From Leucocoprinus leucothites (taxonomy: Eukaryota; Basidiomycota; Agaricomycetes; Agaricales; Agaricaceae): 64,000 nucleotides of DNA. The notes beneath the pieces were generated by a model. It saw nothing but the letters and a program-made list of their open reading frames with translations, had not been told where the DNA came from and did no database searches. The stretch spans positions 1,240,001 through 1,304,000 of the forward strand of contig JAACJO010000008.1 of NCBI GenBank assembly GCA_013368445.1, in the 5' to 3' direction. The position numbers and the translations under genes are program-made. Position 1 is the first letter of the stretch; each line of letters starts with the position of its first letter. Positions 1-12,102 of this stretch are shown piece by piece.

Positions 1-409
1 GGTTAGCATGTCCAGGGCATTCAAGCCCAAACCCAGGCCGGTACTTAAAGCTGTCGAAGCCAGCTCTGATTCTCAGTCAAGCGGAAATGGCAAATCTCAG
101 TCTGAAAAAGTCGAAGTCATTCTAGTCGAGGAAACCCCACAAAAACCTCGTGCTGCAAATCGCAATGCATCTCAATCAAAAGCTACTGCCACCTCTTCTT
201 CAAACAACGTCTTTGGCACACGTCAGAGTACTCAGGGTCTGTTCGGCACGCGGATCGACGAGACGGACGATGATGATGTATGGATGTTGGATAGCTCCCC
301 TGACGTACTGCTTTTGCAACCCGACCGTAAAGCGGAAGGTGACTCGGATGATGAATATGAGGCTGTTACTTTTCATACTCCCAGCAAGAAACCACGGCGG
401 CGAGAATGA
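1..409 (+). CDS. C-terminal part of an unidentified protein (cut by window edge)
   Basis: The frame is open from the window edge to a TGA at 407-409. An ATG lies at position 8, but a TTAG just before it looks like a splice acceptor, so this is probably the last exon of a longer gene. The visible 133 residues are hydrophilic and disordered: Lys/Pro-rich at first, then two FGTR-type repeats (VFGTRQ, LFGTRI), an acidic stretch (ETDDDD) and a basic tail (KKPRRRE) that could serve as a nuclear localisation signal. I do not recognise the family. The acidic and basic tracts suggest a nuclear protein, which is inference only. Confidence 0.5.
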   Translation, partial: VSMSRAFKPKPRPVLKAVEASSDSQSSGNGKSQSEKVEVILVEETPQKPRAANRNASQSKATATSSSNNVFGTRQSTQGLFGTRIDETDDDDVWMLDSSPDVLLLQPDRKAEGDSDDEYEAVTFHTPSKKPRRRE

Positions 410-1080
410 CGGCGCATGGACTTAAATGAATAGCTATAGAGATATTTCCTTTACATCACGATCACTTGTAATGTACTGATTTAATAAGAAGGGGCTTTGG
501 TGGTGAGCCCTAGCAGCTGCGGAGCCCGCAATGGTCGGAACTAAAGTTGAGAGGAGACACTTCGTATGCACAGGTTCTGGCCGTGTCACTAGGGTTGTAA
601 TGACCAGCCATGTTCTACTTCCTTTTAATATCCTTCCCGCTAGTTTGTGGGCATAAAGAGCAAACTACCCGGGGTGATGTGGGTTAACGCATCCACCTTG
701 GCTCTGAAGGGCCGTCCAGCATATACTTCATCTTCCAGGAATGGAGGAATTGGTAGATTCAAGAAACGATCTAGCTGAGTGACGAGCTCTGTGAAATGGA
801 TTTATATTTCTACTTCATATTTGCCCTTGTGCCCCTGGGTGACATGGTACTCGCGGCACGCTTTACGAGCCTTTCAACCTGAAAAGAAAGCAAGTACGAC
901 GACGTGCTGGGAGCCGCCGGGTCATACACTCTTTTTGAAAGGCTGTTGGACAACCCAGTGGAGTCTTCAAGCTGTCACATGCGCAAACAGGTCAGATTTA
1001 TGCCATTCGAAGAGTTACAGATCTCCAAACCAGAACGACGGGTAGTTGTAATGAAGGAGGGAAAATTATTATTGGCCAAG
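410..1080. other. intergenic, no gene seen
   Basis: This stretch holds only short open frames without splice logic or recognisable sequence. On the minus strand the TTTT at 1062-1065 lies just downstream of the tRNA gene and fits a Pol III terminator. Confidence 0.5.
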
Positions 1081-1165
1081 TTCCCCCTAGCCGGATTGAA
1101 CGACTGACCTCATCATGCCCGTAGTTGCCTACAAGTGATGCGCTCTACCACTGAGCTAAGAGGGA
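1081..1165 (-). tRNA. tRNA-Thr (anticodon TGT) with a 13-nt intron
   Basis: Read on the minus strand, the sequence folds as a cloverleaf. The 7-bp acceptor TCCCTCT pairs with AGGGGGA (discriminator A at 1081), the D arm is GCTC/GAGC, the anticodon stem is CATCA/TGATG, and the T arm is AGTCG-TTCAATC-CGGCT. The anticodon TGT is at 1133-1131. A 13-nt intron (1129-1117) sits one base after the anticodon, the canonical nuclear tRNA intron position. Without it the mature tRNA is 72 nt. A TTTT about 16 nt downstream would end Pol III transcription. It is a close relative of the intronless tRNA-Thr(AGT) at 15402-15474. Confidence 0.93.
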
Positions 1166-1531
1166 GTTATTTCGATCGCCTAATCGTTCGATCCTGCTCC
1201 GCAACGTTTACCGGCCAAAAGACACGAGTTGTATCTTGAAAGGTGAACATATTGAAAACCAAAGGCGGAAGCGGCGGCTAAATTGTGATGTGCCGCTATT
1301 ACTATCTCTATCAGTGGCATCATCGAGCGATTAACAGTACAGTCAAAGGAGGTTCAGAGTTGGGGGAACAGAGTATAATTTAAGGACAGTCTGGCCACTA
1401 TACTCAGTTTCATGGGAGTGCGATGGGAAGGGAGGGGAATGTTGGCTCGTGGAATGTAACCATCCGCATTAGCAGCCGAATTATATTCCTCCAGCACCAC
1501 ACATACTACTATAGTAACAGCTAATGAGATC

Positions 1532-2424
1532 CTACTGAGGGCGGCCAACGTTTTGTCTGCAGTGTAAGTTGAATTGAGAAATAGTGGATATGAATCGCAG
1601 GTATAGCCACTTACGGGAACTGGCCTAGAAAGTTACCGGGAGGGGTGTAGCGACAGACAATATATGTCCACTCCCCTGATCCAAATGGACTTCCAGTGTT
1701 ACAGACATGGCTCGCACAGCCAAGAGTGGTCGTTGCTTTCCAGACCACCTGTCAAAATAATTAACATAGGCCGCACAACAGTTCAAGTGGCAAATACCTG
1801 AGTGAAATGCCCGGTGGCTGCGCTGAAGCCGGGGTTATTATCTATTTGGATCAATTTAACTTGTAGCTAGAAATACTCATGGACCGATCTCAACATACAG
1901 TCGTATTGTGCTATTAAGGTGCGATGGGTTAGAAGGTACAACACTTTTTGAAGGAAAAACCTACAGGCTTCGTTCATCCATGATTGAACAGCTGCTTGAA
2001 TAGTGCCTCCAGAAGTACTTAATGACCACTGAGAATCTGTATCAGTAATTGCTCAGTACATAGACAACCCAACCAACCAGGTTTTCGCCATAATTTCCGC
2101 TATAAGTAGTCAGAGAAGAAGCTCAAAGGTCATGAGGGTACTGGGTGACTGACCCGCTGTGGCCCCAGTGACATTGGGCTGCGTAGGAAGCTGCTCCAGA
2201 AGCAAGGTTGTTATCGTAGCTCAGAGGGCCTGCACCATAGTGAGCCCTGTTGGTATTATGCAGGTTCAAAGCATCGTTGGAGAACTGATCTACAAGGGCA
2301 GCAACAGCTTCGCTCAGACTGTCTGAATGCTATGAAGCGACCATAAAATTCACTTACCTCGTTTGAGTGGTTTGGAGGAAACGAAGGCTGCAAGGACGGT
2401 CAGAGAGATGAGTGTGAACTTCAT
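1532..2424 (-). CDS. secreted CAP/PR-1-like protein (SCP/TAPS)
   Basis: Seven exons (2424-2358, 2322-2154, 2099-2078, 2028-1965, 1841-1798, 1748-1615, 1556-1532) join in phase to 174 residues. The start MKFTLISLTVLAAF is a signal peptide, followed by a KR site where processing could occur. The CAP core follows: LNLHNTNRAHYGAGPL, then LASGAASYAAQC, NYGENL, the signature GHFTQVVWK and the second signature YIVCRYTPPGNF; it ends in FPQNVGRPQ. Family members (yeast Pry proteins, plant PR-1) are secreted and bind sterols or fatty acids. Histidines and acidic residues of the CAP cavity appear present (H of HNTNR, E of GENL, H of GHFTQ). The length is normal for a compact fungal PR-1. The AG and GT sites of every intron were read directly, and the introns are 31-150 nt. 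Confidence 0.9.
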
Positions 2425-2475
2425 TGCTTGCTGAAGACGTCAGTTCGTTAAGACTATGAGGAGGGAATTGCTCGG

Positions 2476-2481
2476 TTTATA
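2476..2481 (-). promoter_or_regulatory. TATA box candidate of the CAP/PR-1 gene
   Basis: The minus strand reads GGATATAAACC here, about 52 nt upstream of the PR-1 start codon. A TATAAA at this distance fits a core promoter with a short 5' leader. Confidence 0.5.
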
Positions 2482-4960
2482 TCCGTCTGCAAAATATATT
2501 TCGGGAATGGAACCAATATGTTGAATCGGGGCCAGTTCCAGATCCACTCCACAGTAAACGGCTAGCTGTCAAGGAGACTCAGAGCGGCCATGTGGGCGTG
2601 CGGTTAATACCTTTTGGGTGTGACGTAGCGGAAACCATGCAATGCTCATACATGTGCATCGCCAGAGCCTCCGAAATAGGCCGTTTACAATCGAAGCGAT
2701 TTCCGGGCTATCATCAGAGGAGAAGCATATTCTAGCTCATGGTTGCGATGATCGGTTTGTCGGATATTCTAAGCTGGCCAACAAGATGAGGCACAGCGAG
2801 ACTGGCTGGGCCTCCGCGAGGATGATCCTCCAAGTGGAACATGTTTTTGCGCTAACAGCGGACTGGCTAGAATTTTCGTGATCTAGCTGTAAGCATCAGT
2901 TCCAGTGAGGCCAGCAGTGAGCATTTGACCCGCGAGTGTATTTTCAGAAGTCAAACTTGAAACATTGTAATGCCAGTTGTGCCGCCGCCTAAAATCAGCT
3001 CATATTCCCCGATTAGTAGGTCAATACTGCCTGCCGCGGTTAGGAAATATTGCACTTGTGCCGAGAGAAGAACCTAGATTACACATTAATGGGGCCACAG
3101 AAACCATGGGAATTGATACTCTAGAGCGGGGACCAGGGTTGACTGGGATTGTTGTACGAGAGTTGCGAATCAAATCGCTCGCGCGATGTGTCCGAATGAA
3201 CCTTTGCGGGCAAAGGCTTTGTTTGTTTTTGTTTTCCGCAGAATGATGAGAGATATCGTCGTCCATATGTTCTGTTTTGTGCTTCCTCTTCGGTACATCC
3301 AGAAAATCGACCAACACTGTAGCATGTTGGAAATACCGAGGTCTGTGGCTTTCATTTCCTCCCCCTCTAACTCCAGCTTGGTAAAATCCGAGTCCGTAAG
3401 AATACTACTAGTACGTGAAGGCTGCAGTCAGTCTAACTCTTATGAATGGGGCTCATATGAGCCTATGAGGACAACCCGGCGCTGGCCCTCATAGTTTCTC
3501 CACAATCAGCCGGGCACCTCGCACTACCCCTGATGCATCAGCGCTCCGAGCCAGGACAAGCCATCTCATCGGCTTCTCTATTGTAACTTAGTTCAGGAAT
3601 CAGCAGCTCCTCAAGGCCTTGTGCGTTCCGCTCTGTACGGGCCACTGATTTATCAGCACGGTCATTATCTGCAATGGACTTCAATATTTAATTGCAGCAG
3701 CTCGAATGCTCTGCAGGGGTTTTAATACGACAGGGTATACTACCTCAGCGACCTGGGTACCATTTGGTCCAGTGACAAGCTGCAGCACGCCACAGACATG
3801 GCATCGCATAACGAGCTGCCGTCTGGCTCCAACGTCAACGGTGGTGCCTCCCAGGTTCATAGCGCCACACCTCCAACTTGCCAACCAACGACTTGATCTC
3901 AGACTTGAGCTTACGATAGGAAATTAGTATATCGTAATCCTAAGCTTCCCTCTTCCTCCACCTGAAGCGCCTCAGAGCCTTTCTGAAACGAATCAGGATG
4001 TATTGGTTCAACCTGGGTCATTGCCTGTGTTTACATTTCAATTGGTCGGGATGTCTACACATCTGCTAAACAGCATTTGCTTCGATCCAGCATCACGCTA
4101 TTCAGACGACTGTTATCTGCGGGAATCCGGCTGCTCAACCTGGTAACATTTACGAGAGTTTCAACAGCGTCGGCGCGTCCATTGGCGAACTTATTGCCGC
4201 TCCAGGTTCCCGGCCGGTCTTAAATGCCACTGTCTCGCCCAGATATCTGTCTCGAAGAGCCAGGCTCCACTTTTCTCTCACTCAAGAAGCTACTATGTGG
4301 CGCTGATGTAGTTCATCAAGCGCCCGGCTTTTATTTCCGCTCAAGAGCTTCAAAGCCTGATCTATTTAGCATTCGTTCTGAAAGTGATACAAGCTACAAA
4401 GATAGAAGATTAGATATAGCTTCCAGAAAATCATCTCCGTCTCATAATTCCATCTAACTCTACCTTTAATGACATTATTCCTGTTCAATAAAACACCCGC
4501 AGAGCAACTGGTAGAAACCCAACCTCGTCATCTCATTCATGAATTACAACCGAATACCAGTACTTTTCCTAAGCTACGACGACGACCACTCACAGAAAGA
4601 AACGAAAACCTCAGAGTGCAAGCGACGATGTATTAATTCCAACGCAATTAACACTAACTACTACCTATACTAACTACGCATTACTACTACTACGACTAAA
4701 AACCTACTGATACCTTCCCCTCCACACGAGCAGGGCTCACAATCCATCTCTCCTCTTCTGATCAATACACCGTCACCAACAGCAGCAGCAGTCCATAAAT
4801 GACCCGAAACAGGAACAGAAAACAAGAAAGAAAGAAAAACAAGTATCTGAATACCACGTTCCTCCTTTCACGTTAAAGGTTGGAGTAAAGAACTACGAGC
4901 CAGTACATACCAAGAACAAGTTATCAAAGATCGAACAAATTAAAGGGGTGTACTAGCCAG
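2482..4960. other. gene-poor stretch
   Basis: Short open frames on both strands overlap one another and show no family motif, signal peptide or splice pattern that I could chain. From about 4500 the sequence becomes A/C-rich and low in complexity. I support no gene here. A small multi-exon gene without recognisable homology cannot be excluded. Confidence 0.4.
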
Positions 4961-6186
4961 TATGGAATACAAGTTTTTCAAGTCCAAAAAAGCCAAGGTA
5001 ATAATGATAGGTTTCAAGCGGTCAAAAAGAAGGGGGGATGAACGAATTTTGTTGGTATACGAATGTGTAAGGAGGTTATGGCGGGTGGATGAAACCAAGG
5101 GGAAAGAAATCAAAAATAGGGATGATGGGGTGATGGTGATGATGGTGTCGAACTACTACCTAACTCCTCTTGTGCATAAGGTACAAAATAACTGTAGAAC
5201 AATTGCCAAGTAAAATGGAAAACTGTTACAGCAGTATCATTATCAAATGCTGTGAGAAGCCCAAGGGTACAAGGGGTGAAAGAGAGGGTAGAGTAGGAGG
5301 GCAGGGGTGAAGCGACGGGTTGAGGATATGAGCAAGCAAGAAGTTGAAGTCAAGCAAGGGTTTCCCAGAAGAAAATAGACGTCCATTACAGATAACAAAC
5401 ATAGATTATCAGGCGAGCGAGGAAGGGGTGGGGGTAGGGGGAAAGGGCGGCAAAAGACATAGATGGGATACGAGGGATGTATTAATCGAATTATGCCTTG
5501 AGTCGAAAAAAAAGTCAGACCTGAACCAAAGAGTGTCGTTGTCAAGTGAGCGGACGGTGAGCATTGGCAAGAAAATGTCCACCAAAAAGGAGTAGCACAA
5601 CCCGAGAATCGAGAACCGAATTGGAGAAACTGAGGAACGAAGAGAGAGAGAATAAGTAAGAGAGAAACAACGATGAAATTCGAAGAGATCATATCACAAA
5701 CGCAAACTAGTAATACTAAAGACAAAAAGGTAACAGCAGTATCATAGGAGAACAAGGGGAATAAAGAAGTCACAACCAATAGCCCAACAATAGACCCGAC
5801 CTTTTGATGAGGGAACGAAGCAAAACCCAACGTGGCGCCGTATGGGTAGAGCAAAGTAGATAGTTGTTGGAGGAAGGATCCCTGAGCCTAAGCATCTTCC
5901 ATCCACTTGTATTTGGAGGGGGGAAAAGCGGTCTTTTTTCTTTGATTTTCGATATTTGTTAGACGATGATGCACGTAGAGTGTCGAGTCGAGGGAACGAG
6001 ATAGATATAAGAGGGAGGGACGGAAAGAGACAGAACAGGAAACAAGAAGGAGAGGAAGCAAGTGACAGTGTATGCACGAGCGAGGAGGGTATCTGGAACA
6101 AATGTCCAATCACTCAACACCAAAAACATCAATCAGCAAGTGCCCAAAGCGCGGTGACGATAGCAGTAGACAACACAGCAAGGAAA
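4961..6186 (-). other. pyrimidine-rich 3' flank / probable 3' UTR of the RRM gene
   Basis: The plus strand is strongly A+G-rich over this stretch (for example around 5280-5340, 5640-5670 and 6000-6060), so a minus-strand transcript would be C+U-rich. It lies directly downstream of the stop codon (6187) of the Nrd1-like gene. The skew leaves long minus-strand open frames such as 5243-5854 that translate to hydrophobic, Leu/Ser/Pro-rich low-complexity sequence. I read these as a composition artefact rather than a gene. Confidence 0.45.
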
Positions 6187-8527
6187 TTATGCAGCAATGG
6201 AGACTTGCTGGTCTCCATCAATATGCATCTCCTGGTTATCAATCATCCTATCAATCACATCATGGTCTCCGTTCAAGATGGGGTTGGACACTTCGCCATC
6301 TTCGCCTTCACCAATGGCGCTGACGGGTTCTGCGGAAGTGGGGCCACCACTGCCGCTAGCGTTACGCCTCCCCATGCCTTGAGGGCCCGACCGTGGAGGG
6401 TTGGCACAACGATCCTTGCCATGAGCGATGCGAAGGTTGGTGTATTCGGGCTTATTCTTGATGCCATCAATCGCTTTGATGGCATTCGCGATGTTAGTGA
6501 AATTGACGAATGCACAGTTCCTGACGGGAGAAATGTTAGCTCATAACCTAGAAACGAACGATCGGTAAACTCACTTCTCCTTGAGGAAGTTAACGAGTTC
6601 GATATCACCATACTCGCCGAAGTCCCTCTTTAACCTCTCATCAGTGAATGTCTCGAAATCTTCAATGTTCCCAATATAGACGTTCCTCGTCGCGCCCGAA
6701 TGCACAGCTAAAGCAAGCTGAGGGTTCAGAGGACCTGCGTTTTTACCCCAACCAATTTTGAGGCGTCGGTTGTTCAGGCTAAGCCCCTGGTAAGATGCAA
6801 CTTGGTTGAATGTGAGCGCAGCAGCGGGGTCAACGAATGTCACGAACTAATGAACAAATATAAATTCATATGAGCGGGTGATAGGAATGGAACTGACGTA
6901 CAGCAATATGCTTCTCTGGCATATATCGGATGCTTTGCAACACACCACCCCGAATAGCATTGCACAGATCTTCCGTCGTTGTCTCAGGGTGAATGTTTCC
7001 CAAGTAAACCGTCCTGTTCATGCCCTGCGCGGCTGCAAGCCCTCCCGTCATATCCATAGGCGTGAATGGTGTTGCACCATAGGGGAAGGGAGAGAAGCCG
7101 CCGGGAGAGAGAGTCGATTGAGCGACAAGGGATTGAGCAGCAGCAGCTTGTGCCTGCTGGGCGGCCACCTGCTGAGACTTGGGTACATAGGCACAACGAT
7201 CTTTACCGTAATTGACACGCTTGCCGGCCCATCCAGGTTCTTGGGGCAATGTATTCACGACCTGAAAAGGAACATTTAGCCTATCTGAGCTATGAATTAA
7301 TGAAGTCACTGGAACAAACCTTGGTGGCAACAGAAATGCTCAGGAAATGAACAAAGCCGATGTTCTTGTCCCGCACAATCTTTACCTGATCAATGAGACC
7401 AAATCGACTCAACTCATCCCTGAGTTGTTCTTCGGTCATGTTTTCATCGAGGTTACCAATATATACGTTCCTGGAAGCATTACTCTGACTGATAGACAGG
7501 GCAACCTGAGGAGGAACGGGTGAAGGCTTTCCCCAACCAATCTTGAGTTCCTGTCCGTGGAGTTGCAACTTTTTGATGGTTGCATCGGCATGGAAGGCGG
7601 CGGCTGTGGCACCGTCAAGGAAAGACAAGAAAACGCAAGATTTCTCGGGGAGAACGCGAATGTTCTCGAGGGGACCGAAATGAACAAGATTTAGGAGTTC
7701 ATCGACTGAAGCGGTCGCAGGCAGGTTACCAACGTAAACTGTCCTACCCGTCGCATTGTTTGACGCGGATAACGCGGCCTGCAAAGCGACAGGAGAGTAC
7801 GCCGTGGCAGCTGCTTGAGCCGCGGGAATGTTCAGGTTCAGTGAAGGTAGGCGCTGCTGGTTGTTGAAGTTCTGAAGCAATGCATAAGGTGTCAACCAAT
7901 TGTAGACGTGGGCCATGGAGGGAGAGTCACCTGAGCAAAGTTAGCCATCTGGCCATTATAGGGGAAATTTCCCAGCATGTTCATGCCGGGAAGGCCCATT
8001 CCAAGCATGCTGTACCCCGGGAAGCCGGGATAACCATTCGCATTCGGGCTGCCCTGTTGTTGGTTAGATTGCTGCTGTTGTTGTTGCTGTCCGGCTTGAT
8101 GCTGCTGGTTCTGTTGAGCAGCAAAGGCGGCAGCCGCGTTATTCGGACTGAGCTGGGAGGGAATGCCAGCTCCATTCGTCTGGGTATTAATGGACAGGGA
8201 GGGGGTAGTGTACAAGGGGCTACCACCAAATGCGGTGGAGGTCGGAGAGTTGTTGAATGCAGCCGACTGGGCAATGTTAGCCTGGGGACCGTACCCGTAG
8301 TTGGCAAAGGCGTCGCGGTTGTTAACGTTTGACGTGTTGTTTTGGCCGGCGTACGTGGGAGACCAACGGGCCTTTTTGGCATCAGGACCACCAACGGGAT
8401 CCATAGACCTCTGGAAAACGGTTGGCGACGTGTCAGCAGACCAATAAAAGGGACGAACCTTCATCATGTCGATGTCAAAAGGGTAAGAAGGATACTGGGC
8501 TGCGAAAGCTGCTTGGGGGTCGTCCAT
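6187..8527 (-). CDS. nrd1: four-RRM RNA-binding protein, Nrd1-like
   Basis: Exons 8527-8459, 8410-7931, 7871-7320, 7261-6902, 6846-6575 and 6520-6187 give 688 residues. Residues 1-220 are disordered and Gln/Asn-rich, with a run of seven Gln. Four RRMs follow, each beginning with an RNP2-type strand: RTVYVGNLP (about 226), RNVYIGNLD (about 317), RTVYLGNIH (about 453) and RNVYIGNIE (about 541). The linkers contain the repeated signatures LKIGWGK and (H/Y)GKDRCA. This layout matches fission yeast Nrd1 (negative regulator of differentiation, an mRNA-binding protein that stabilises specific transcripts) and its fungal orthologues. The tail is acidic. The start MDDPQAAF was chosen as the first ATG in the open frame. 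The 48-nt segment 8458-8411 looks like an intron but is also open, so a 704-residue form is possible. Confidence 0.88.
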
Positions 8528-8883
8528 TACGCGCGAAAAGGGGGAGTGAAGTGGTGGAGGATGAAGGCAAGGGAGAAATAAGGAGAAAAGGGGTCAGAAT
8601 TGTAGGGAGCGTGGTTGAGAGTCGAGAAACGAGTGTGTGGGTTGGGCAGAAGAAAAAATACGCACGAAAAAAGAAAAAAAGGGAGGGGAATTCGAATGGC
8701 GCCTGTGCGCGGCGCTCGCTACAATATTCGACGCAAATTCGATAACGCGCCGGCGAAGAGCACGACGGGGAGAGCAAAGAAATAAATGACCAACAACGAC
8801 AAGGCTGAACAAGCTTAAGCGAACCAAACAGATTCTACCATATCATACATCACATTCCCACATACCCCTGCACGCGCACGGAC

Positions 8884-10956
8884 CTATTTCCCCCGTCCCC
8901 CGACCATCATCCCCACAGCACCAAAGCACACCCCTGCAGCTAGAACGTTTACCTAGAGTACTATGAGTAGCCATCCAGTCTACAGCGCCATCCACGCACC
9001 CCCGCGAATATCGCTGGCCGCCACCAATGGTACTCCTCCGTGAGAAGTGCTCCTATAATGGGCGGACCTGTGACTCTACCGTATCAGCCGTCTGGACCCC
9101 TTCGTTACTGCCGCGCTCTACCTGTCAAATCTCCTAGCCCTTCCCCAAAGTTAGTCATGCCTTTGTCATGTTCCAATCACTACCAACCTGAGCATGCGAA
9201 TGAAATTCCAAGGCGGATTCTACAATGTCTGAGCTTCAGCCGCCCTGATCTCTGTGCTCGAAACTCACCCCAGCTCGGCAACATCGTCTGTGACCAAACT
9301 TGTCATCGGAGCCATAGCTGCCACAACTACATGGCAAATCGTCAGCAGAAATGCTGTGAAACAACTGGTTTAAGCTCCGGGCGACCCACACACTCCGGAA
9401 AAGAAGCCATAAAACACGCCTATCAAGACGATGCTTGCTGCCGATTCTATTGATAAAAACGCAAAAATAATGGTACCACACCCAATCGCTGATGCAACCG
9501 CCAAATGTTCAATCTTGGTCGCTCGGGTCGCTAGACCGCAGGAGATGCGCCCTACGGAGCTGCATGCGTTCAAGATGACCAGCTACACAAGTTAATCAGC
9601 GCCCTGTTAATTTTGTACCTGTCCACACATACCGAATAGAACGCGAAAGTCTTGTCTAACCCATGCGTTGTCGCTGCGAGCTGCAAGTAGAAAATAGGAA
9701 AAAAGAACCCCCAGTTAAAAAGAGCGAATCTGGCGCGATCTCGGATGAGCACCTTCAGGCTTCTTTTGGCCAACTTCAGACTCACCCTGCGGTCAACACA
9801 ATATACGCCCAATCCTTCGAAAACTTTCTTAAACATTGCTTCAGATTCTGGTGGTTCTCTGCAGGCGGTAACCTCGGTCTCATCAAGATACATCCAACCA
9901 ACAGAATTGCCGTTATCAACCCGGCATGGATCCTTGTAACTGTAGCAAATCCTAAACCTGGTTTCGCAATGAGGTTGTTGATCATGATCGGCGTCACCGT
10001 TGAGCCCAAAGAAGATCCAGCGGTGACAATGGATGTCGCTAACGAACGTCTTTTGTCAAAGTAATGCGAAACGATGGCGAGAGACGGAACGTAAGTCATT
10101 CCACCCCCTAGCCCAACACCGATGCCTTGACATATGAACGCCTATGACCTTCGTGAATGGCACGCTTTCTGTGGTCGAAACTTTACGCTCACCAAGTAAA
10201 GCTGATTCGGCTTCGCGAACGAAAGCACGAATAACGAGACGATTACCAAGAACGCGCCTCCATACAAGAGGAATAAACTAGACGGTCCTTGTCAACATAC
10301 ACTTTTCTCGGTTGCTATTTTACTAACCAGTGTCCCCTGTCATAGAGCCTTCCTCCAACGAGACCAGTCGAGATGATCAAAAATCCATTGAGACTTCCAA
10401 TCCATCTACACCCGCAGTCGCAGTCGATCGCCGTTAACTCTACTCCCGGTGCTTAGGCGAACCAATAAAAACGACTCACGAGATAATAGACGGTGAGTAT
10501 GTCGTCATATAAACTCTTGTGTAATAATCTTTGGTCCCTCGAATTTCAGTTCTATTATTCTGGTGTATAAATGCATGCTTACCTTGATAAACGCCGAAGG
10601 AATTCAAGTATCTATGGTTCGAGCCGAGTACCCATCAGCGACGGCTTCCAATAGCGAACGGCTACGGTGCAACCTCACCCGTAACTACAAAACTGGGTCA
10701 AAAACCTAGGAGATATGTAAGCAAGCTTCCACTTCCGATTGAAAAAATACACATACGCTCCAAATACTACACCCCACGCGCGCAGGCCACCTTCAGGATA
10801 CACCACGCTTCCTATGGCCGGATCTTTCTCGTATACCAACCCGGCATCTTCAGCCTTCGAAACTACCTGATCCGCCTTAGCCGTCCTGCACTGCTGGTCT
10901 TCTCGTTCTGCACATTTTCCTGTTTGGACCCCCGGAACACCGGCATCTTGAATCAT
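8884..10956 (-). CDS. MFS transporter of the monocarboxylate (MCT-like) type
   Basis: A many-exon gene reads from ATG 10956 (MIQDAGVPGV) to TAG 8884. After a hydrophilic N-terminus comes the MCT entry motif EGGLRAWGVVFGAYV, spliced to FLTQFCSYG and GYLNSFGVYQ, then DYYTRVYMTTYSPSIIS. The loop 2-3 equivalent GGRLYDRGHW and the mid-protein signature VSHYFDKRRSLA with AGSSLG are present. Later helices include FALFNWGFFFPIFY, SSVGRISCGLATR and GPPIIGALL. About 12 hydrophobic helices are expected, as in fungal MCT-like proteins (Mch family), which sit in plasma or vacuolar membranes. The family transports monocarboxylates, riboflavin or unknown substrates, so the substrate cannot be called here. 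No frameshift is needed; splice phases close at each junction I followed. Confidence 0.82.
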
Positions 10957-12102
10957 ATTGAATCTGCGGGAAGGGTTGTATCTGGAGGGCAGCAGGAGAG
11001 ACGGCAAGAAATATTCTCTGCGTCAATAGGACCCCATAGAGCTCGCAACTCAGGCTTTATTGACTTCGGATGGAAACCCTATTGAGTCACCTTTACTCTT
11101 ATTCAACACTAGTTATCTCTTGCCGTCATCACCCACCCCACCAAATTTCACTCTTTCCTGCAATACCGGCCCAAATGGCTGGACGAAACTAAGTATTTCG
11201 AAATATTTACGTAGACTTTTTAATCTCTGACCAGGGACTTGGCGCATTATCAAACTTTAAAACACAAAATCCCTCAAGTTATTGTCCATAGTAGGAGTTC
11301 CGCATTGATTCTGAGAATCAAGGGCATTTTGTAATCGGGCATTTCGTCTGTCAGCGTGTGGCAAATGGGCAAAGGGACCGTCCTCATGTTACAGCCAGGT
11401 GAGCACATTCATTACATTACAGTTCCTTCCGGCGGTACCTCTGGTTCCTGAGCGCTTCACTTACCTCTCGTGATATGCGAAGCGCTTCAAATTCGGTACC
11501 GCACTTCACCTTCAATGTATCAAATCCAGGGCCTTTTTAGTCGCACCTTCGCAATCGTTCGTCAGTGTTGTAGCTTCGTTGATGTCATCGACAGCACAGA
11601 TCAAAAGACTAGCTAACCTAGCACGCGAGCCACACCACCACCATACTCGCCGTCTAAGTTGCCACAGTATCTTCGCCCTCGCCACAACCCGCCAACCCCC
11701 AGAAAATTAGAGCTCACGTGCCCCCAGCTCCCCACCGCCATCCTGCCGTCCCCGCCCAGTCCGCACACACAAACCCCAAAACTCAATCAATTCCTTCCCC
11801 GACAAACCGACCTCCGTGAATACGGCTGACCGAACCGTTCTCGGAAAGAAAGTTCAACGCAACCTTTCAATTGTAGAGTTATTGGTTATCGTCACTAAGT
11901 ACAAAGTAATAATAGTCTTGCGACATCCGATTACGGTTCAGAACGGCCACTGCATTCTGCCTGTAATACCAGAATCGGTTCAGCCTCCGATTATCAAGCA
12001 CCTGTCGAACCTCTTCACTGAGAGAAATTGCTGTGTATAGAGATACGATACGCGACATAGTATAGAAAGGCTGAAACCTAGACACAGGATCTATCCCATG
12101 AA
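10957..12102. other. intergenic, no gene seen
   Basis: This is the upstream flank of the MCT-like transporter plus the downstream flank of the conserved protein at 12.1-13.0 kb. An open minus-strand frame around 11879-12124 lacks recognisable sequence and is not chained to a neighbour. The stretch 11640-11800 is C-rich. Confidence 0.4.

Noticed and set aside
5243..5854. 203-residue minus-strand open frame, hydrophobic and Leu/Pro-rich
   Set aside because: It follows from the strand purine/pyrimidine skew, lies in the probable 3' UTR of the Nrd1-like gene, and shows no conserved motif.
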